Shown here piece after piece: positions 52,496 to 63,674 of a DNA stretch of 64,000 nucleotides. Position 1 is the stretch's first letter. Each line of letters opens with the position of its first letter. This DNA is from Phlegmacium glaucopus. Taxonomy: Eukaryota > Basidiomycota > Agaricomycetes > Agaricales > Cortinariaceae. The stretch lies in the NCBI GenBank assembly GCA_015039465.1, contig MU130378.1, forward strand, positions 438,570 through 502,569, written 5' to 3'. Position numbers and translations under genes: made by a program. The notes under the pieces were generated by a model. It had not been told where the DNA came from. It was given only the letters and a program-made list of their open reading frames with translations, and made no database searches.

Positions 52496-54068
52496 TTATT
52501 TAGTTTGTAAATGCAAATTCAAACATTCAAGTACTCTACGTTTGGGATACTTTGGCGCAACAGATTCTCCTCTTTGCTGCACATACCGACGCATTTGGCT
52601 GGGATAATCCGTAATTATTCCATCCACACCCCAGTCTATCAGCTGCTCGGCAACATTCAATCGATTCACCTTAAGGATTTCAGTCAGGAAAATTCTTTAG
52701 CCCTATCTTTTTCACTGACCGTCCAAGGTTTTACCTCCATTCCCAACTCGTGGGATTGTCGTATCATGTCTTTCGTAGTGAATGGAATATACTCGTGATC
52801 ACTTGGATCTATTCCAATCCCATCGCTTGAGACAGCAATTGGTGACAAAATTCCGGCACCAATGGATGCTGCTGCATTGGCAAGTTTTACTCCCATATTG
52901 GCTCCAGAGAATTCGTCTATTCGAAGGCCAGCAAGCCATTTTGACGAGCTATTGCCAAAAGCCGTTGTTCTATACATTCCAATAATCCTTCATTAATTGC
53001 ATCAATGTTTTATAGAGCTACGTACTCGTCGATCAAAGCGGAAGTCATTATTCTTGGTTCAAGTTCCTATATTTTGTGAGTATACAATCTCAATGGATAA
53101 GATAGTAAAAGACATACTTTCATCGCTATCAGTGTCCTCCAGTCAAAGCTCTGATACTGTCAATTATTTTAGACGCCGTGGATTCAGATGGATAATGTAA
53201 GATCCCACTGTGATTTGCGATAGGCTGTACGGGCTATCCATGAATTCTTTGTGTTGTATACTCACAAAATCGGCCACCCCTCGAGTGTTATTCGGAAGAA
53301 TGGGATTGATTTTGGATTCGATATTCCATGAGATATGGCGTTGAGGGTCGGCACACTGTACAAACTCAAAGACTTCGCGAAGAGTGGATATTTTTGTTCC
53401 CGGATAGGTCAGTTGCAGTGCTGAGAACCATTTCAATATAAATTAAATCACCACACTTAAGACCCACGAAAATTAGACAAACGCTTCGAACCGCAGTCCA
53501 GCGTTTTGATCTGGGCCAAAGTGAGATTCACAATATGCTTTCCAACATAAGGAAAATTGGGATCATCCTTTGTCTACAGCAGGTGCCAAAGTTGAGGATA
53601 CCCAATTAAAGTTTCCGTAATGGGGCTTACCACAGGTATTGTATCAACGCATTTCTCGGCGGTTATTTCCTCATCGTGCCAGACAACTGCGACGCCATCC
53701 TGGCCACCGAGTGTCAGCATAGAATACGTTTGAGGGTAGACCCAACAACGATGTTACCCTCGTGATCCCATTATCCATTTCAAGAGTGGTAGCGCCGAGG
53801 ATTAGACCCCTTGAGTTTCATTAGCACATAATTTCGCGTGGGCTAATTTCGTCGGCTTACCATGCAAATCCTGGTAGAGTATTCTCGATCGCCTCTCCTC
53901 GACCGCCTCGATGACCCTTTTGGTGGTGAGAGTACTGTCAGTATATGTCAACATTCAACTCACCTGCACATCAAAATATCTTGATTTTGATTTCAATAAC
54001 TGCTGTGTCGGCACTGTAGGATTGCATAAAGCTAAGGGCAGATGGCAAAGGACACTCCAATAATGCAT
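52496..54068 (-). CDS. Glycerophosphodiester phosphodiesterase (GDPD) domain protein
   Basis: The family cleaves glycerophosphodiesters to glycerol-3-phosphate and an alcohol. The catalytic signature GHRGGRGEAIENTLPGF (His/Arg/Gly plus the E-N-T box) is formed when exon 1, ending YFDVQ, is joined to the next exon. The metal site residues appear in LEMD and in VVWHDEEI. Later blocks are HISWNIESKINPI, ITYQSFDWRTLIAMKELEP, ELGMEVKPWTVN and WGVDGIITDYPSQMRRYV. I chose the ATG at 54068 because it keeps the frame into FDVQGHRGG; the longer open frame from 54156 is out of phase. The chosen start gives a short hydrophobic leader, so secretion is possible but uncertain. Several internal junctions were not resolved. 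Confidence 0.82.
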
Positions 54069-54507
54069 CGAAGCGAGCGAAAACCAACTTGGGATATTGA
54101 GTGAGGGCTTGGGGCGCAAGCTTGGGCGTCAACCTAATCACTCGACTAGTTGACATTCTTATTGACGTGGGTCATTTCCACTAACATCCCGCCCCGTTTT
54201 CCGCGGTGTAGGACGAACGTTGCGTTTTTTTTTACACATTCTATTTCCGTGTGTGTTAGGGGCACGTTTATGCCCATTGGTCGATCAAATGTTAAATAAC
54301 ACAGCTATGAATGAGACAGGTTTAGTGTTAGTTTCGGCTAAAGAGCACGTCATCAGGGACGAACGTGCTGGGATGTACCGTTACCCTTCTCCCCAATAAA
54401 CTTCTCCCATCCATCCTACGTATCTATCGCCATCTACGCTTAGAGCCAATGTCAAACTCGCAGCCAAATGATACTAAGCTGGCGGTTGGCAATCAGATAG
54501 CGAATTA
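54069..54507. other. Intergenic region between GDPD and COX19
   Basis: This 439-bp stretch holds the GDPD promoter and the 3' side of COX19, both on the minus strand. A T-run is at 54227-54234. I see no other gene. Confidence 0.55.
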
Positions 54508-54946
54508 TTACTTGTTGTCTGCTGAGACTTCGGAAGTTGCTGGTGGGTCTACCTCCACCGTAGGAACTACATCGTTATTCAGGTTCGCAAGCCCAAGGTT
54601 CTTCCATTCATCTTTCTCCATCAGACCTCTTTGAGAGACGCCCAAGTTCAGCGATATATCATGAGAAGCGGCGAAAACAGGAGGACAAACGTACTTGCTC
54701 ATACGACAGTCAAGGTAATCCTTGCTCAAATTCCTACATGGGGTCGAAGTACTAGAATTTTCTTTGAGACATGCCATATATAATTGCATTTTGCTCTTGC
54801 ATTCTCCTAAGCAAAAGTCTGTTACTGACGTGAAGAAACCTTTTTGGGTCGAAATTCAAACCAAAATGGTCAAGAGGAAAGGAACCTCGATCTGGAGCTG
54901 AAGGCTTGAAGCCTACGTTTATTGAGGGAGGCCTGCCAAATGACAT
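54508..54946 (-). CDS. COX19: COX19, copper/cytochrome c oxidase assembly factor
   Basis: Cox19 is a small intermembrane-space protein needed for cytochrome c oxidase assembly and copper handling. Three exons, 54946-54862, 54806-54695 and 54628-54508, give 77 residues. The start MSFGRPPSINVGF and DRGSFPLDHFGEC match the family. Twin CX9C motifs are exact: C-KSKMQLYMA-C and C-RNLSKDYLD-C, for import and folding by Mia40. The end has the diagnostic RM-SKGLMEKDEWKNLGL, completed by splicing. An in-frame ATG lies 8 codons upstream (54970), but the family normally starts at MSFG. All phases match. Confidence 0.94.
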
Positions 54947-55831
54947 ATGTAATCTGTGTAGTGCAGGCACTGAGCTTATGCCTAGTTGCGGCTGGCTGAC
55001 TGAGTTTGAAATTTATCAGCAGATCGTTTACTCCCATGTTTTTGAATATATATATAGTTGTAGAAATTAATGTCCTAGATAATATCATTTTAGAAGCAAT
55101 TCTTGTGACACGGACAGAATCCACGAACTAAATTAAATAAAGTAAGGTGTATGTATATATATTCCAAGTTTGTTCATAGCTTTTTGGAATATATTTTTAC
55201 TCTTCCCTGTAGTTGCTTCTCCCCCTAAGCTTATGAATGGGATGGCGAGTGTATCGATGTAATGCATATTTTGAACTCAGTATTCAGCATTTTCGAAGTC
55301 AATAGATGCTATTCTCAAAATTAGTATCTGCTTCAACTTTCTTCGGGTTACGCGCGAAGCACACTGGCAATCGAAGAAAATTAGTTTTCTTGGCTTGAAG
55401 AATTTTAATGAAATGCTGGTACTACTACTTAATATAGCGGAGGAGCCATTTTTTATTGCCATAAATAAATACCGCATGGCCGGAACTTGAAGCTTGAAGC
55501 TTGAAGCGGCGATCGTGAGAAGGCGCAGTAGACGCGCGTTAAACCTGCAACTTCGGCACTTTGAGTGTCGTCGATTCTATGCTCACTTCGTTCCTGCCTG
55601 TGATTTTATTAGTTTTTTTTCTTTCTTTTCTATTTTCCTGTCAGCTTGGCAACAAACCAATCTAGACGGGACACATCCTATGCCATGACAGAAATGATAA
55701 ATAATATTACAATAGTTGTCTAATCCTGCAGTGACTTCAGTTAAGCTGCTGTATAAGCCTGTATTCCGGATCATGATCGTGATATTTTGACAGTCGAAAA
55801 ATTCGACATCTATCAAATCATAAATGTTCTG
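54947..55831. other. AT-rich intergenic region
   Basis: This 885-bp stretch separates the COX19 start from the bZIP stop. It is AT-rich, with repeated ATATATAT near 55047-55056 and 55153-55160 and three tandem copies of GCTTGAA at 55487-55507. Only short frames are open. It should hold the COX19 promoter and the bZIP 3' end. Confidence 0.5.
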
Positions 55832-56974
55832 CTACCAGAATTTTATGCTCTTCGGTCCCTCGTTATCTTTGGGTTTCTTCACCGGAGTTTCGTCATCTGA
55901 AAGAGGGGATGGTCCTTCCGATGCATCTTCTATGTGTAATGCTGATTGGCTACCGTAAGTCCGTTGACTAGTGGCCAAGTCGACTGCCTGTCTCAAAGCA
56001 AGGCGATTACTTGCAACATTTTGCGTGCCTTTGAGCATGACGATTTCCTTTAACCACCCATTCTCTCGTCTTAAATCACCTACTTCGCGTTCGAGCTCCT
56101 CTGCCCGACTTGTCAGATCGGAAACCGTGCGCTCAAGAGCGATAGTCTTGTGCTTCTTCTTGATTCGGAAACGCGCTACGCCAACAAAGATTAATCCACC
56201 GGACTCGGCGCCCGTGAGAGAAATTAGCTCGTACCGGAAGCAGCTGTATTTCTGCGTCTTTTCTCATCTGATGTCCCTGCGCGTTCTGTTTCTGTTAATT
56301 GCATCTCTGGAGAACTGGATTTATGCGAAGCCACTGTCGATACTCGTGGTTGCTGTGGATTGCTAGTTGTTGCATCCGACGGTTGTAACAAGCTGCGCCA
56401 CGAGTCGAGGAACGCAAGGAGACCTGGATGTAAGCTCGTACTAGACGACGCTTGGGGCACGTTATATTGGGTTGTACTTGACTTTGAGTGTGGTGGCGGC
56501 GCAGGTATTTCCCAAGGAAAGTTCGTCAAAGTCGATGGGACAGATTGGGGAGGAGGCATATTGTCATGATGCAGGAAGTTGCCATAAAATCCTGGTGAAG
56601 GTGCCATGGACGGATAATATCCCTGTCGTGACATGCTAGAATATGCTTGGTCAAAGTTTCCTCCAACAGAAGCAGATTGGGCTAACAAAGCAGCTTCCTG
56701 GGCGCCTAACGGTATTAAGGACCTAACTCAAAAGCCCAAGGTTTGGGTATTACTTACTCACTCCGCTACCACCGGTGTGCTGCTCTCGTGCGCCATGATT
56801 GTAAATTATATTGGGAGTTGAAGCAGAACGTGGTCTTCGTGAATTCAAATTTGAAGACTTTCCTTGGTCCATGTCGAATGTAAAATCAAATTGTTCCCAT
56901 TCAAATGCTTGACTAGCAGAAGAGGTGGTAGGAGGAACAGGATTGTCTGTTATGTCACTCTTGACAGTGGACAT
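55832..56974 (-). CDS. bZIP transcription factor, Cys3/Zip1/Met28-like
   Basis: The C-terminal bZIP has the basic region EKRRRNTAASARFRIKKK, with the N-x2-A-A-x-R-F-R signature of the Cys3/Met28/Zip1 group, then a leucine zipper (LERTVSDLTSRAEELEREV and following). An intron splits the basic region after the second Ala-Ser, with codon GCG assembled across it (G at the donor side). The first intron runs from a GTAAGT donor to a CGTTAG acceptor and joins GGSGV to SAQEAALLAQS. The N-terminal part is Pro/Ser/Gln-rich and probably activating. Relatives regulate sulfur assimilation or stress responses; the role here is inferred. The gene is divergent from NPL4 with a wide gap. Confidence 0.88.
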
Positions 56975-57838
56975 GTCCGGGGTTAGATACTAAGAACGCA
57001 TTTCAGAGCCAAACAACTACTGGACAGATTCCCTTAAATTCGCCATTGGTACCCAAGATTGCGACAGTTCGATGCGAGAGTACCCTCGCTTCTGAAAAAC
57101 CACGCGATGTTCGCCCTTGTTCGCCGTTAGACGCTTTTGTCCATTATCTATTGATCTATCAAAAAATCGGAACCCAGCGTAATTACGCCATTGCAGAAAG
57201 GCCATGGCAAGTACTTCGGCAATACTTCGGCCAAAGGCGGCGGTATATTCACGGAAAGGTTCGGATCAAGCCCATACGTAGTTCGAAATTTGATGTGAAG
57301 AAGTAGGTTCTAGTAACTGAGATCGAAGGATAAAAGCACGCAGAAGAAGAAGATACTCCAGGCAATTTCTGACAATTATCTGAACTTTAGAGACCAAAAG
57401 AAGCATAATTTTCCCCAATAACTTGAATAAGTACGGTTCTCAAGCTCAAGTCCTGCTCAAGGTCCATACTGTAGGTAGACTGAGCTTAATGATAGTAAGT
57501 TAATTCCTCCATTTAATTTATTTAATCATATTGGCCTGGCCACGTATGTATCGGCAGATAATTTGGAAAACCTGGCGTATTTCGTCGCTAGTACACTGGT
57601 GCTGACCTGTAGGAAATAGGTCTATCCCTTCGTGTCCTTCATACAACAATCCTACGACTGTCAAGGCGTATAAACAAATACCACAGGTACTCTGAGCATT
57701 GCAACTTGAATTCGAAGGACACGGACTTACATCAGTGATTATATTAGTCAGCAATGACGCGTCCGACGCGTCCTGGTCAAGAGTCACTAGTTCATCGTTC
57801 AAACAAGACCACTACAAACTCTCTCAATCCCTAGCACA
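56975..57838. other. Divergent intergenic region between bZIP and NPL4
   Basis: This 864-bp region should hold both promoters. It contains a near-tandem ACTTCGGCAAT/ACTTCGGCC pair at about 57212-57233 and a 94-codon minus-strand frame (57802-57518, listed separately). Nothing else is recognisable. Confidence 0.5.
57518..57802 (-). CDS. Possible small ORF, unrecognised
   Basis: A 94-codon frame starts MNDELVTLDQDASDASLLT and ends YIRGQANMIK. It contains four cysteines in a short stretch (CPSNSSCNAQSTCGIC). No family is recognised. A GTAAGT site lies inside after ITD, but no acceptor keeps a sensible frame unless a 39-bp intron is used. Its ATG would lie only 36 bp from the NPL4 ATG on the other strand, which argues against it. 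Confidence 0.2.
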   Translation of the reverse strand: MNDELVTLDQDASDASLLTNIITDVSPCPSNSSCNAQSTCGICLYALTVVGLLYEGHEGIDLFPTGQHQCTSDEIRQVFQIICRYIRGQANMIK

Positions 57839-60172
57839 ATGGTATGCGACTTCACTGATATAGTCATTTTAATAGCTAAATAAGTACAGTTAATCAGAGT
57901 GAGATCCAAAGATGGAAACTTTCGCTTCGATTTACAGCCAGAAAGCGACATCTCAGAGTTGCTGAACAAAGTGAGTAACAATGACCTCGGAAATTATCAA
58001 ACCTGATGTCTCTTCTTTACAGATCCTTGAAACGACGACTAACCCAGACGTCTCGACTATGACCATCTCAAATCAGCCTCGCGGCAATGAAGTTAAGATC
58101 TCATCGTTGCGAGGTAGGACCATTCGGAACCTTGGGCTAAAGTACGTTTTCTAATACGTTCATTCCAATCGCCTCTTACATTCTCTCTAGCCATGGAGAC
58201 CTTGTATTTTTTGGCTACCAACCTAAAACAGATTCATCGTCGAGCGACCACAATGAACCGTCAACCTCAGAAGCGTCGTCAAGTGCTACTCCAAACGCCC
58301 CAAAACGACTTTGGGAATCCGTTCAGGAAGATCCCATAGATGTTTATTGGAGATCGCATTCAGGAAAAATTCCTCGGACGCGTGATTCACGATTCTGCAA
58401 ACATGCCATGAATGGCATGTGTGACTATTGTATGCCCCTAGAACCATATGATGCTGCATATCATAAAGAACACTCTATCAAGCATTTATCATATCATAGC
58501 TATCTTGCTCAAATAACGCCGAAACCATCAGCCTCTGCGGCTTCTACTCTTCCACCGTTGAATCCTTTGTCTTATAAGGTCAAAGTTCCTTGTCCAACGG
58601 GATCACACCCTCCATGGCCTGCTGGTATATGTACGGCTTGTCAGCCATCGTCCATAACCTTGCAGTCACAACCGTTCCGGATGGTGGATCATCTCGAAAT
58701 CACGTCGATGGATATTATAGATCGATTCTTGCAAGCATGGCGGAAAACAGGTCTGCAACGCTTTGGATGGTTGATTGGACGCTATGAACCTTATGACAAG
58801 GTTCCGATGGGCGTCAAGGCAGTTGTCGAAGCAATCTACGAGCCGCCTCAACAAGGAGAGCTCGATGGACTTACTCTAGGTTGGCCTTGGGAGGATGAGC
58901 CCCGAATTCGCGAGTTGTCAGCTGCGGCGTCTACTCCCCTTACTCTTGTCGGTTATATTTTCACTGATTTGGATCCCACCCCTGAAGACCGAACCAAAAA
59001 CATCTATAAACGACATCCTCAATCATTTTTCCTGTCCTCACTGGAGGCGATTTTTGCGGCTACCTTGCAAAAGGCAAATCCAACGGCTTCAAAATCATCT
59101 CCTACAGGGTTGTATGCTTCACGTTTCGTGACGGCGGTCTTAACAGCGACTGAGGATGGTCAGGTTGATGTATCTGCGTATCAGGTGTCAGAACAAGCGG
59201 TGGCGATGGTCGAAGCAGATATGATCGAAGCAAGTGTGGAGCCAGGTATTGTGCGCGTTAAAGAGGAAGATAGAACGGAAAATTCTTCAAGATATATTCC
59301 GGACGTGTTTTTCTCCTATAAAAACGAATATGGCTTGGAGGTGAAAAAGAGCGCCAAACCATGTTTCCCTGTGGAATACCTTTTGGTCAATGTATGTCAT
59401 TTCTCAATTGAAATGTCTGGGGTCACTAACTAACTAACGTTCAGGTTACGCACGGTTTCCCGCAAAATCCTTCGCCCCTTTTCCATTCGTCCCAATTCAG
59501 CATAGAAAATCGACCAGGACTAGAGGATCAGAGTCTAGAAAGGGCTATGGCAACGCTTTCCAAATTAGAAGCACCGTCGTTACATCCTGGATCAGAGTCT
59601 TATAAAAAGATAGAACTGGCCAAATGGCTTAGCGACTGGCATTTAGTTGTATTCATACAAACAACCCAGTTGTTCTCTCAGGTATGTATTTTTGATTGTG
59701 ATATATTATTTATTTATTTCAATGGAACTAACCTTTTTTCCTCGTCATCTTTGTGAAGGATGACATCAAACTCATGATGCGCACGGTGTCGTCTCCCAAT
59801 CTACTTGAGGATGCCAAAAATATCGACCCAGTTTTGGCGACAGACAGCTGGCAGACACTCATGACGTTTACTCGAGAGAGCGGTCGTGAGTCTTTTTTTA
59901 TCATTTTCCATGTACGACCTATGAGCTAATCTATTCCATCCCCAGATGCCGGTCCAACAAACTCCGCGAGTGGAGGGGGCATAATGGATAGCGACATACC
60001 GCAAGAAGTGCTTGACCAAATCGCAGCAGAAGAAGCGTCTCATGGAGGTGTCAGTAGAGGCAGCAGTGGTAGTGATAGAGCTTCGTCTGGAATCAGGGTG
60101 TGTCCCCATTGTACCTTTGAGAATGGCCACGGAGGGACAGATTGTGAAGTTTGTGGGTTGCCTCTGGCATGA
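57839..60172 (+). CDS. NPL4: NPL4, ubiquitin-recruiting cofactor of Cdc48/p97
   Basis: Npl4 pairs with Ufd1 to bring ubiquitylated clients to Cdc48. The start codon stands alone in exon 1 (57839-57841); a 48-bp intron follows and exon 2 at 57890 reads LIRVRSKDGNFRFDLQPE, the conserved N-terminal ubiquitin-like domain. The zinc-binding part has FCKHAMNGMCDYCMPLEPYD, then the inactive MPN domain with LQRFGWLIGRYEPY and VKAVVEAIYEPPQ. Conserved downstream parts are FPVEYLLVNVTHGFPQNP and AKWLSDWHLVVFIQTT. The protein ends with a RanBP2/NZF-type zinc finger (CPHCTFENGHGGTDCEVC), spacing C-x2-C-x10-C-x2-C. Yeast Npl4 lacks this finger while animal Npl4 has it. About seven exons. Confidence 0.94.
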
Positions 60173-60672
60173 TATCGGGGCATAGTTGCGGTTTAGTTTG
60201 CTGAAGAGGATGGAATGAAATAGACCATAGTTTTACTCCGAATGATATATAGCATGACATATTGCAGTGTTCTCTGTCCAGTTAGCATTTGGTATTGCCT
60301 ATGAATTGAGACTCTCATATCCTCAGGAATAACGTGGGATACTTACTGTCTACTAACTCGAGGTCCGCATTATAATTCAAATAACGCAAAGTTTCTGTCC
60401 TTGATAAAAGAATAAAGTGATACACAGTTCAAAACTGAAATGACAGGCACCAGAAATTGAAACCATCGTGGGCTAATAAGGCACTGTCCTGGCCTTTGCT
60501 CTCTTGGTTTACAGATCCATCCATCCATTCATCTAAAAATTCCGCATAACTTATAGGTAAAACAGTTGTTTCCAACACCCTCGTGAAATTTTGCCAAGGG
60601 AGAAAAAGAGAAAGTAAAAAAAATGGTTACTTGTCATCTAACCATCCATCTAAACCATTATCTAAACGCCCT
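60173..60672. other. Convergent intergenic region
   Basis: This 500-bp gap lies between the NPL4 and NUDIX stops. It contains repeated CCATC units (around 60522-60540 and 60642-60650) and no visible gene. Confidence 0.55.
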
Positions 60673-62070
60673 TCAGCTAAAGATCCACCAAATAGCAAAA
60701 GAGATGCCAAAGATGAGTGAGAGAGCCCGTGCAACGATGACGACGACGAGTGCTTTGCGGATCGCGGCGTAAAATGTGTTGAGCGCTGACCCAGACCAAT
60801 TTATCCGACGATCATTGGTACCCCCTGCACGCACACTCGCTTCCCAACCACGAACAACTTCACGATACCGTTTACCGAATACCCTATTCGTATGAAAGTC
60901 AACACGATCAAACTTTTCGCACCATAATAGAACAAACTTACCAAATCCAGAAGTTGACGTCAGGATATGAAAATCTGGGGAAAACGCTAGCAAGGCTTGG
61001 AGCAACGTGTTCCATTCTGAAGTCCTCTGCTACGTGTTGATAAGGTAGCTGCATGACTTGGGAAAGAGGAGACGAAGTGGCTGAATCGGCGCGACGATGG
61101 TCTTCCAAGGAAGGTGCAGGTAGGATCATATATGACATCAAATCCAGGGTCATACCCAGGGACAAACCCCAAAGTTTGAGTTGGTTACATGGGGCAAGGG
61201 GCTGTGACGGAATGCCCTTTTCGAGAGTGTTGTGTTTCTTTGATGATTGGGGGTCTAGTGCTGAGGGTGCTTGAGATGGTTGGAGAATGATAGCTGGGAA
61301 TTCCATTGTGCCGATAAAGACGCGTACGAGGAAGCGCAGAATGGCAGAGTGTTTTGGAGCGATACGAGAGGCCGCGTCCACAGTTACAGTAGACCATTTG
61401 GGGGGTTTGTGGGGAGAGACGAAGGACGATAAAGGTGTCCAATGGAGAGTGGTTGAAGGAACAGGGTCAGGTTGAGGTGAATGGGGTGTGAGTTGGAGGA
61501 ATACGAATGGGGAGAGGATCATAAGAAGGCGTTTTCCGAGCGAAGTGGTAATCTCGCGATCGTCAAGTTGACCAATAAAAGTATAACAGGACTCTGCGAG
61601 GTCAATGTTAATTTCCTCCCAAGTTTGCCTCATGGCGGTATACAATCCTCCTTCATCGTCTGGTTCCATTCTTCCACCAGGGAAGGCTACATGAGCTTCG
61701 TTTGTGTTGTTGCTTACTTTTGCTTGCCAGAGAGAGCCATCGTTGACGACCGTGTTCTCCCTATGGAGATATAGAATTTCTGGACGAGAATTTGGATGAT
61801 TGACCCAGTCTGATTCAAAGAACTGAGTGAGAGTCAAAGGTTTATCTGGAATTGGAGGTAAGGGAGAATTTGGTGCGGGGACGACGCGAATAATGAGGGC
61901 TACGGCCGCTCTACGTGGTTCTATTGAGATATTAGACAAATAAATCTGAGATACGGCGACTAGCACATACGAGTTGGAGGAGAAGCGATTATACGCGGAG
62001 GGGTTACGCGGATACGGTGAAGAGCACGAGCAAGGAGAGGGACGGTTAAGGAGGATGACTCTGCAGACAT
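60673..62070 (-). CDS. NUDIX hydrolase (PCD1-like) with a C-terminal membrane segment
   Basis: NUDIX enzymes cleave nucleoside diphosphates linked to another group; fungal relatives such as Pcd1 act on CoA or oxidised nucleotides, but the substrate here is unknown. The start MSAESSSLTVPLLARALHRI at 62070 comes from a first exon spliced at 61967 to RRAAVALIIRVVP. The Nudix box reads AFPGGRMEPDDEGG then LYTAMRQTWEEINIDL. The invariant WEE pair is present, but the usual RE is RQ. A long C-terminal half has no clear domain, and the last exon ends in a hydrophobic segment (LSLIFGISFAIWWIF), suggesting membrane attachment. Three exons. Confidence 0.85.
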
Positions 62071-62115
62071 GGTTGTCGAATGCTAAGTATTCAATTTATT
62101 TAAACTTTTGTTAAA

Positions 62116-63674
62116 CTAAATCTCGGCCCAGCCTCCGTCCTTTTCCTCGCCGCCTCCGATCAATGCCAGGCCGAACACGATCACACTCGCGCCTAACCGC
62201 ATGCCGAGTCCCCGGTACAACTGCCCGATGCCCGTATTCCGGAACCAACTTTCTTCAATCTCTCCTTCTCTCTCCTTCTCCTTCCCTTTCCTCATCTGTT
62301 GTCTGATCGGTAGGTCCGACCGCTCCTCCGTCAATATATGCCAGAATGTATCCACAACTCCATTGTACGGTGCAGGTCGCAATTCAACACACCCTTTCAC
62401 AGGTTTGCCATTCCCTCGTGGTTGCACTTGCAGTCGTCTTCGTATCGTCTCAATAGGAAGCGTAGCCAGTAGTCCAATACAGCTACCACCCAGTTCTGCC
62501 ATTCCCCATCCTATTGGATGTGTCTCTTCCGTAATATGTCCCCGTCCCAGATACCGAGTCAGGATCCCCGGCAATGCAAGTGATACAATTGGACGTAATG
62601 CATTGTCCAATAATGTCGGTATCAGTAAATGGGGGTGGAAGTACATCCCCCAAAGCCCTCCCTCGTCTCGTAGTATTTGTCTAAATGCATCCAGCGGTCC
62701 GGAATACGTTTGATATCTTGCTGTGAATGACTGCACAATCAAACGCGTTCGGATTAAATCCAGTGGTGACAACAGGAATCCTGTAATTAGATGCGATACC
62801 ACAGGAAGGATAATAGGTGGCTGGTGAAATGGGGACATTGATGGGAAAAACAGACTCTGCAAAAAACCATTGATGAACGGCTGTAGTGTATCTGATAACA
62901 CTTCAGTTACACAGGACGTCAATAGCCCTGTTAGACATTTTCAGAACCTGTTATTAAATAGAAATAGTTATGAAGCGTGCCTTTCCATAAAGCCAACCAT
63001 CCTTCTGGTCGAAATCGTCCAACGCGCTTCATCATGCCCCATACGCCGTCTGCGCTGCCCACCGGAATGATGTATTCTGGTCGTGTTCCCTCTTCTAACA
63101 CTGACCGTCGGATAATGTAGCCCTGTTCATCTGTCCGCGCTTTTGAAGTAGGTGGACGATTTGTTGGAACGGCATTGGGATCAGCAAAGTAAGAATCATT
63201 ATCATTTGAAGAATCGCTCAACTAAAACAAGTAACTTTAGCATCCATTCCTCTATGTATTAGAAGAGAATACGCATACAGCATCATCATGGTCATCTTCC
63301 AGCAACTCCGAATCCAAAGGCTCTGGTTCACCAGCATCTCGGGGAACCCATTGTACTTGAAGCAACATCTTACCTACTTCCCAGGGCATGACGATAGCAG
63401 TGCTCGTATATTGGAGAATGGCGGAAGCCACAACGGCTTTGAACAATTGTGCAGCATTGATACCAGATGGTTCTGATAGATCCAATGAAGGCGATAAGTC
63501 AAAGATGGAGTTGGGCGAGGGGCGCATGGACCATTGGTGTACTGGTGCGTTGGAACCTTCAAGGAGAGGTTCCGAGGCTGCTTTAGTAACTGCTGCCGCT
63601 GGAATGGGTGGCACGAAAGTCCAGGCTTGAGATGGGTCGATGTATAAATCTCGCAGAGATGAAGGGGAATTCAT
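62116..63674 (-). CDS. UGO1: Ugo1-like outer mitochondrial membrane fusion protein (SLC25 type)
   Basis: Ugo1 is a degenerate mitochondrial carrier in the outer membrane that works with Fzo1 and Mgm1 in fusion. The start is MNSPSSLRDLYIDPSQAWTF at 63674. Three carrier-like motifs are seen: PWEVGKMLLQVQW, PLDLIRTRLIVQS (close to the P-x-D-x-x-R consensus) and PIETIRRRLQVQ. Hydrophobic helices flank them, including ILPVVSHLITGFLLS and IGWGMAELGGSCIGLLA. A hydrophilic acidic insert (DSELLEDDHDD) comes between the first two repeats. Three exons: 63674 to about 63278, about 63222 to 62970, and about 62922 to 62116. The final segment ends ALIGGGEEKDGGWAEI. Confidence 0.9.
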
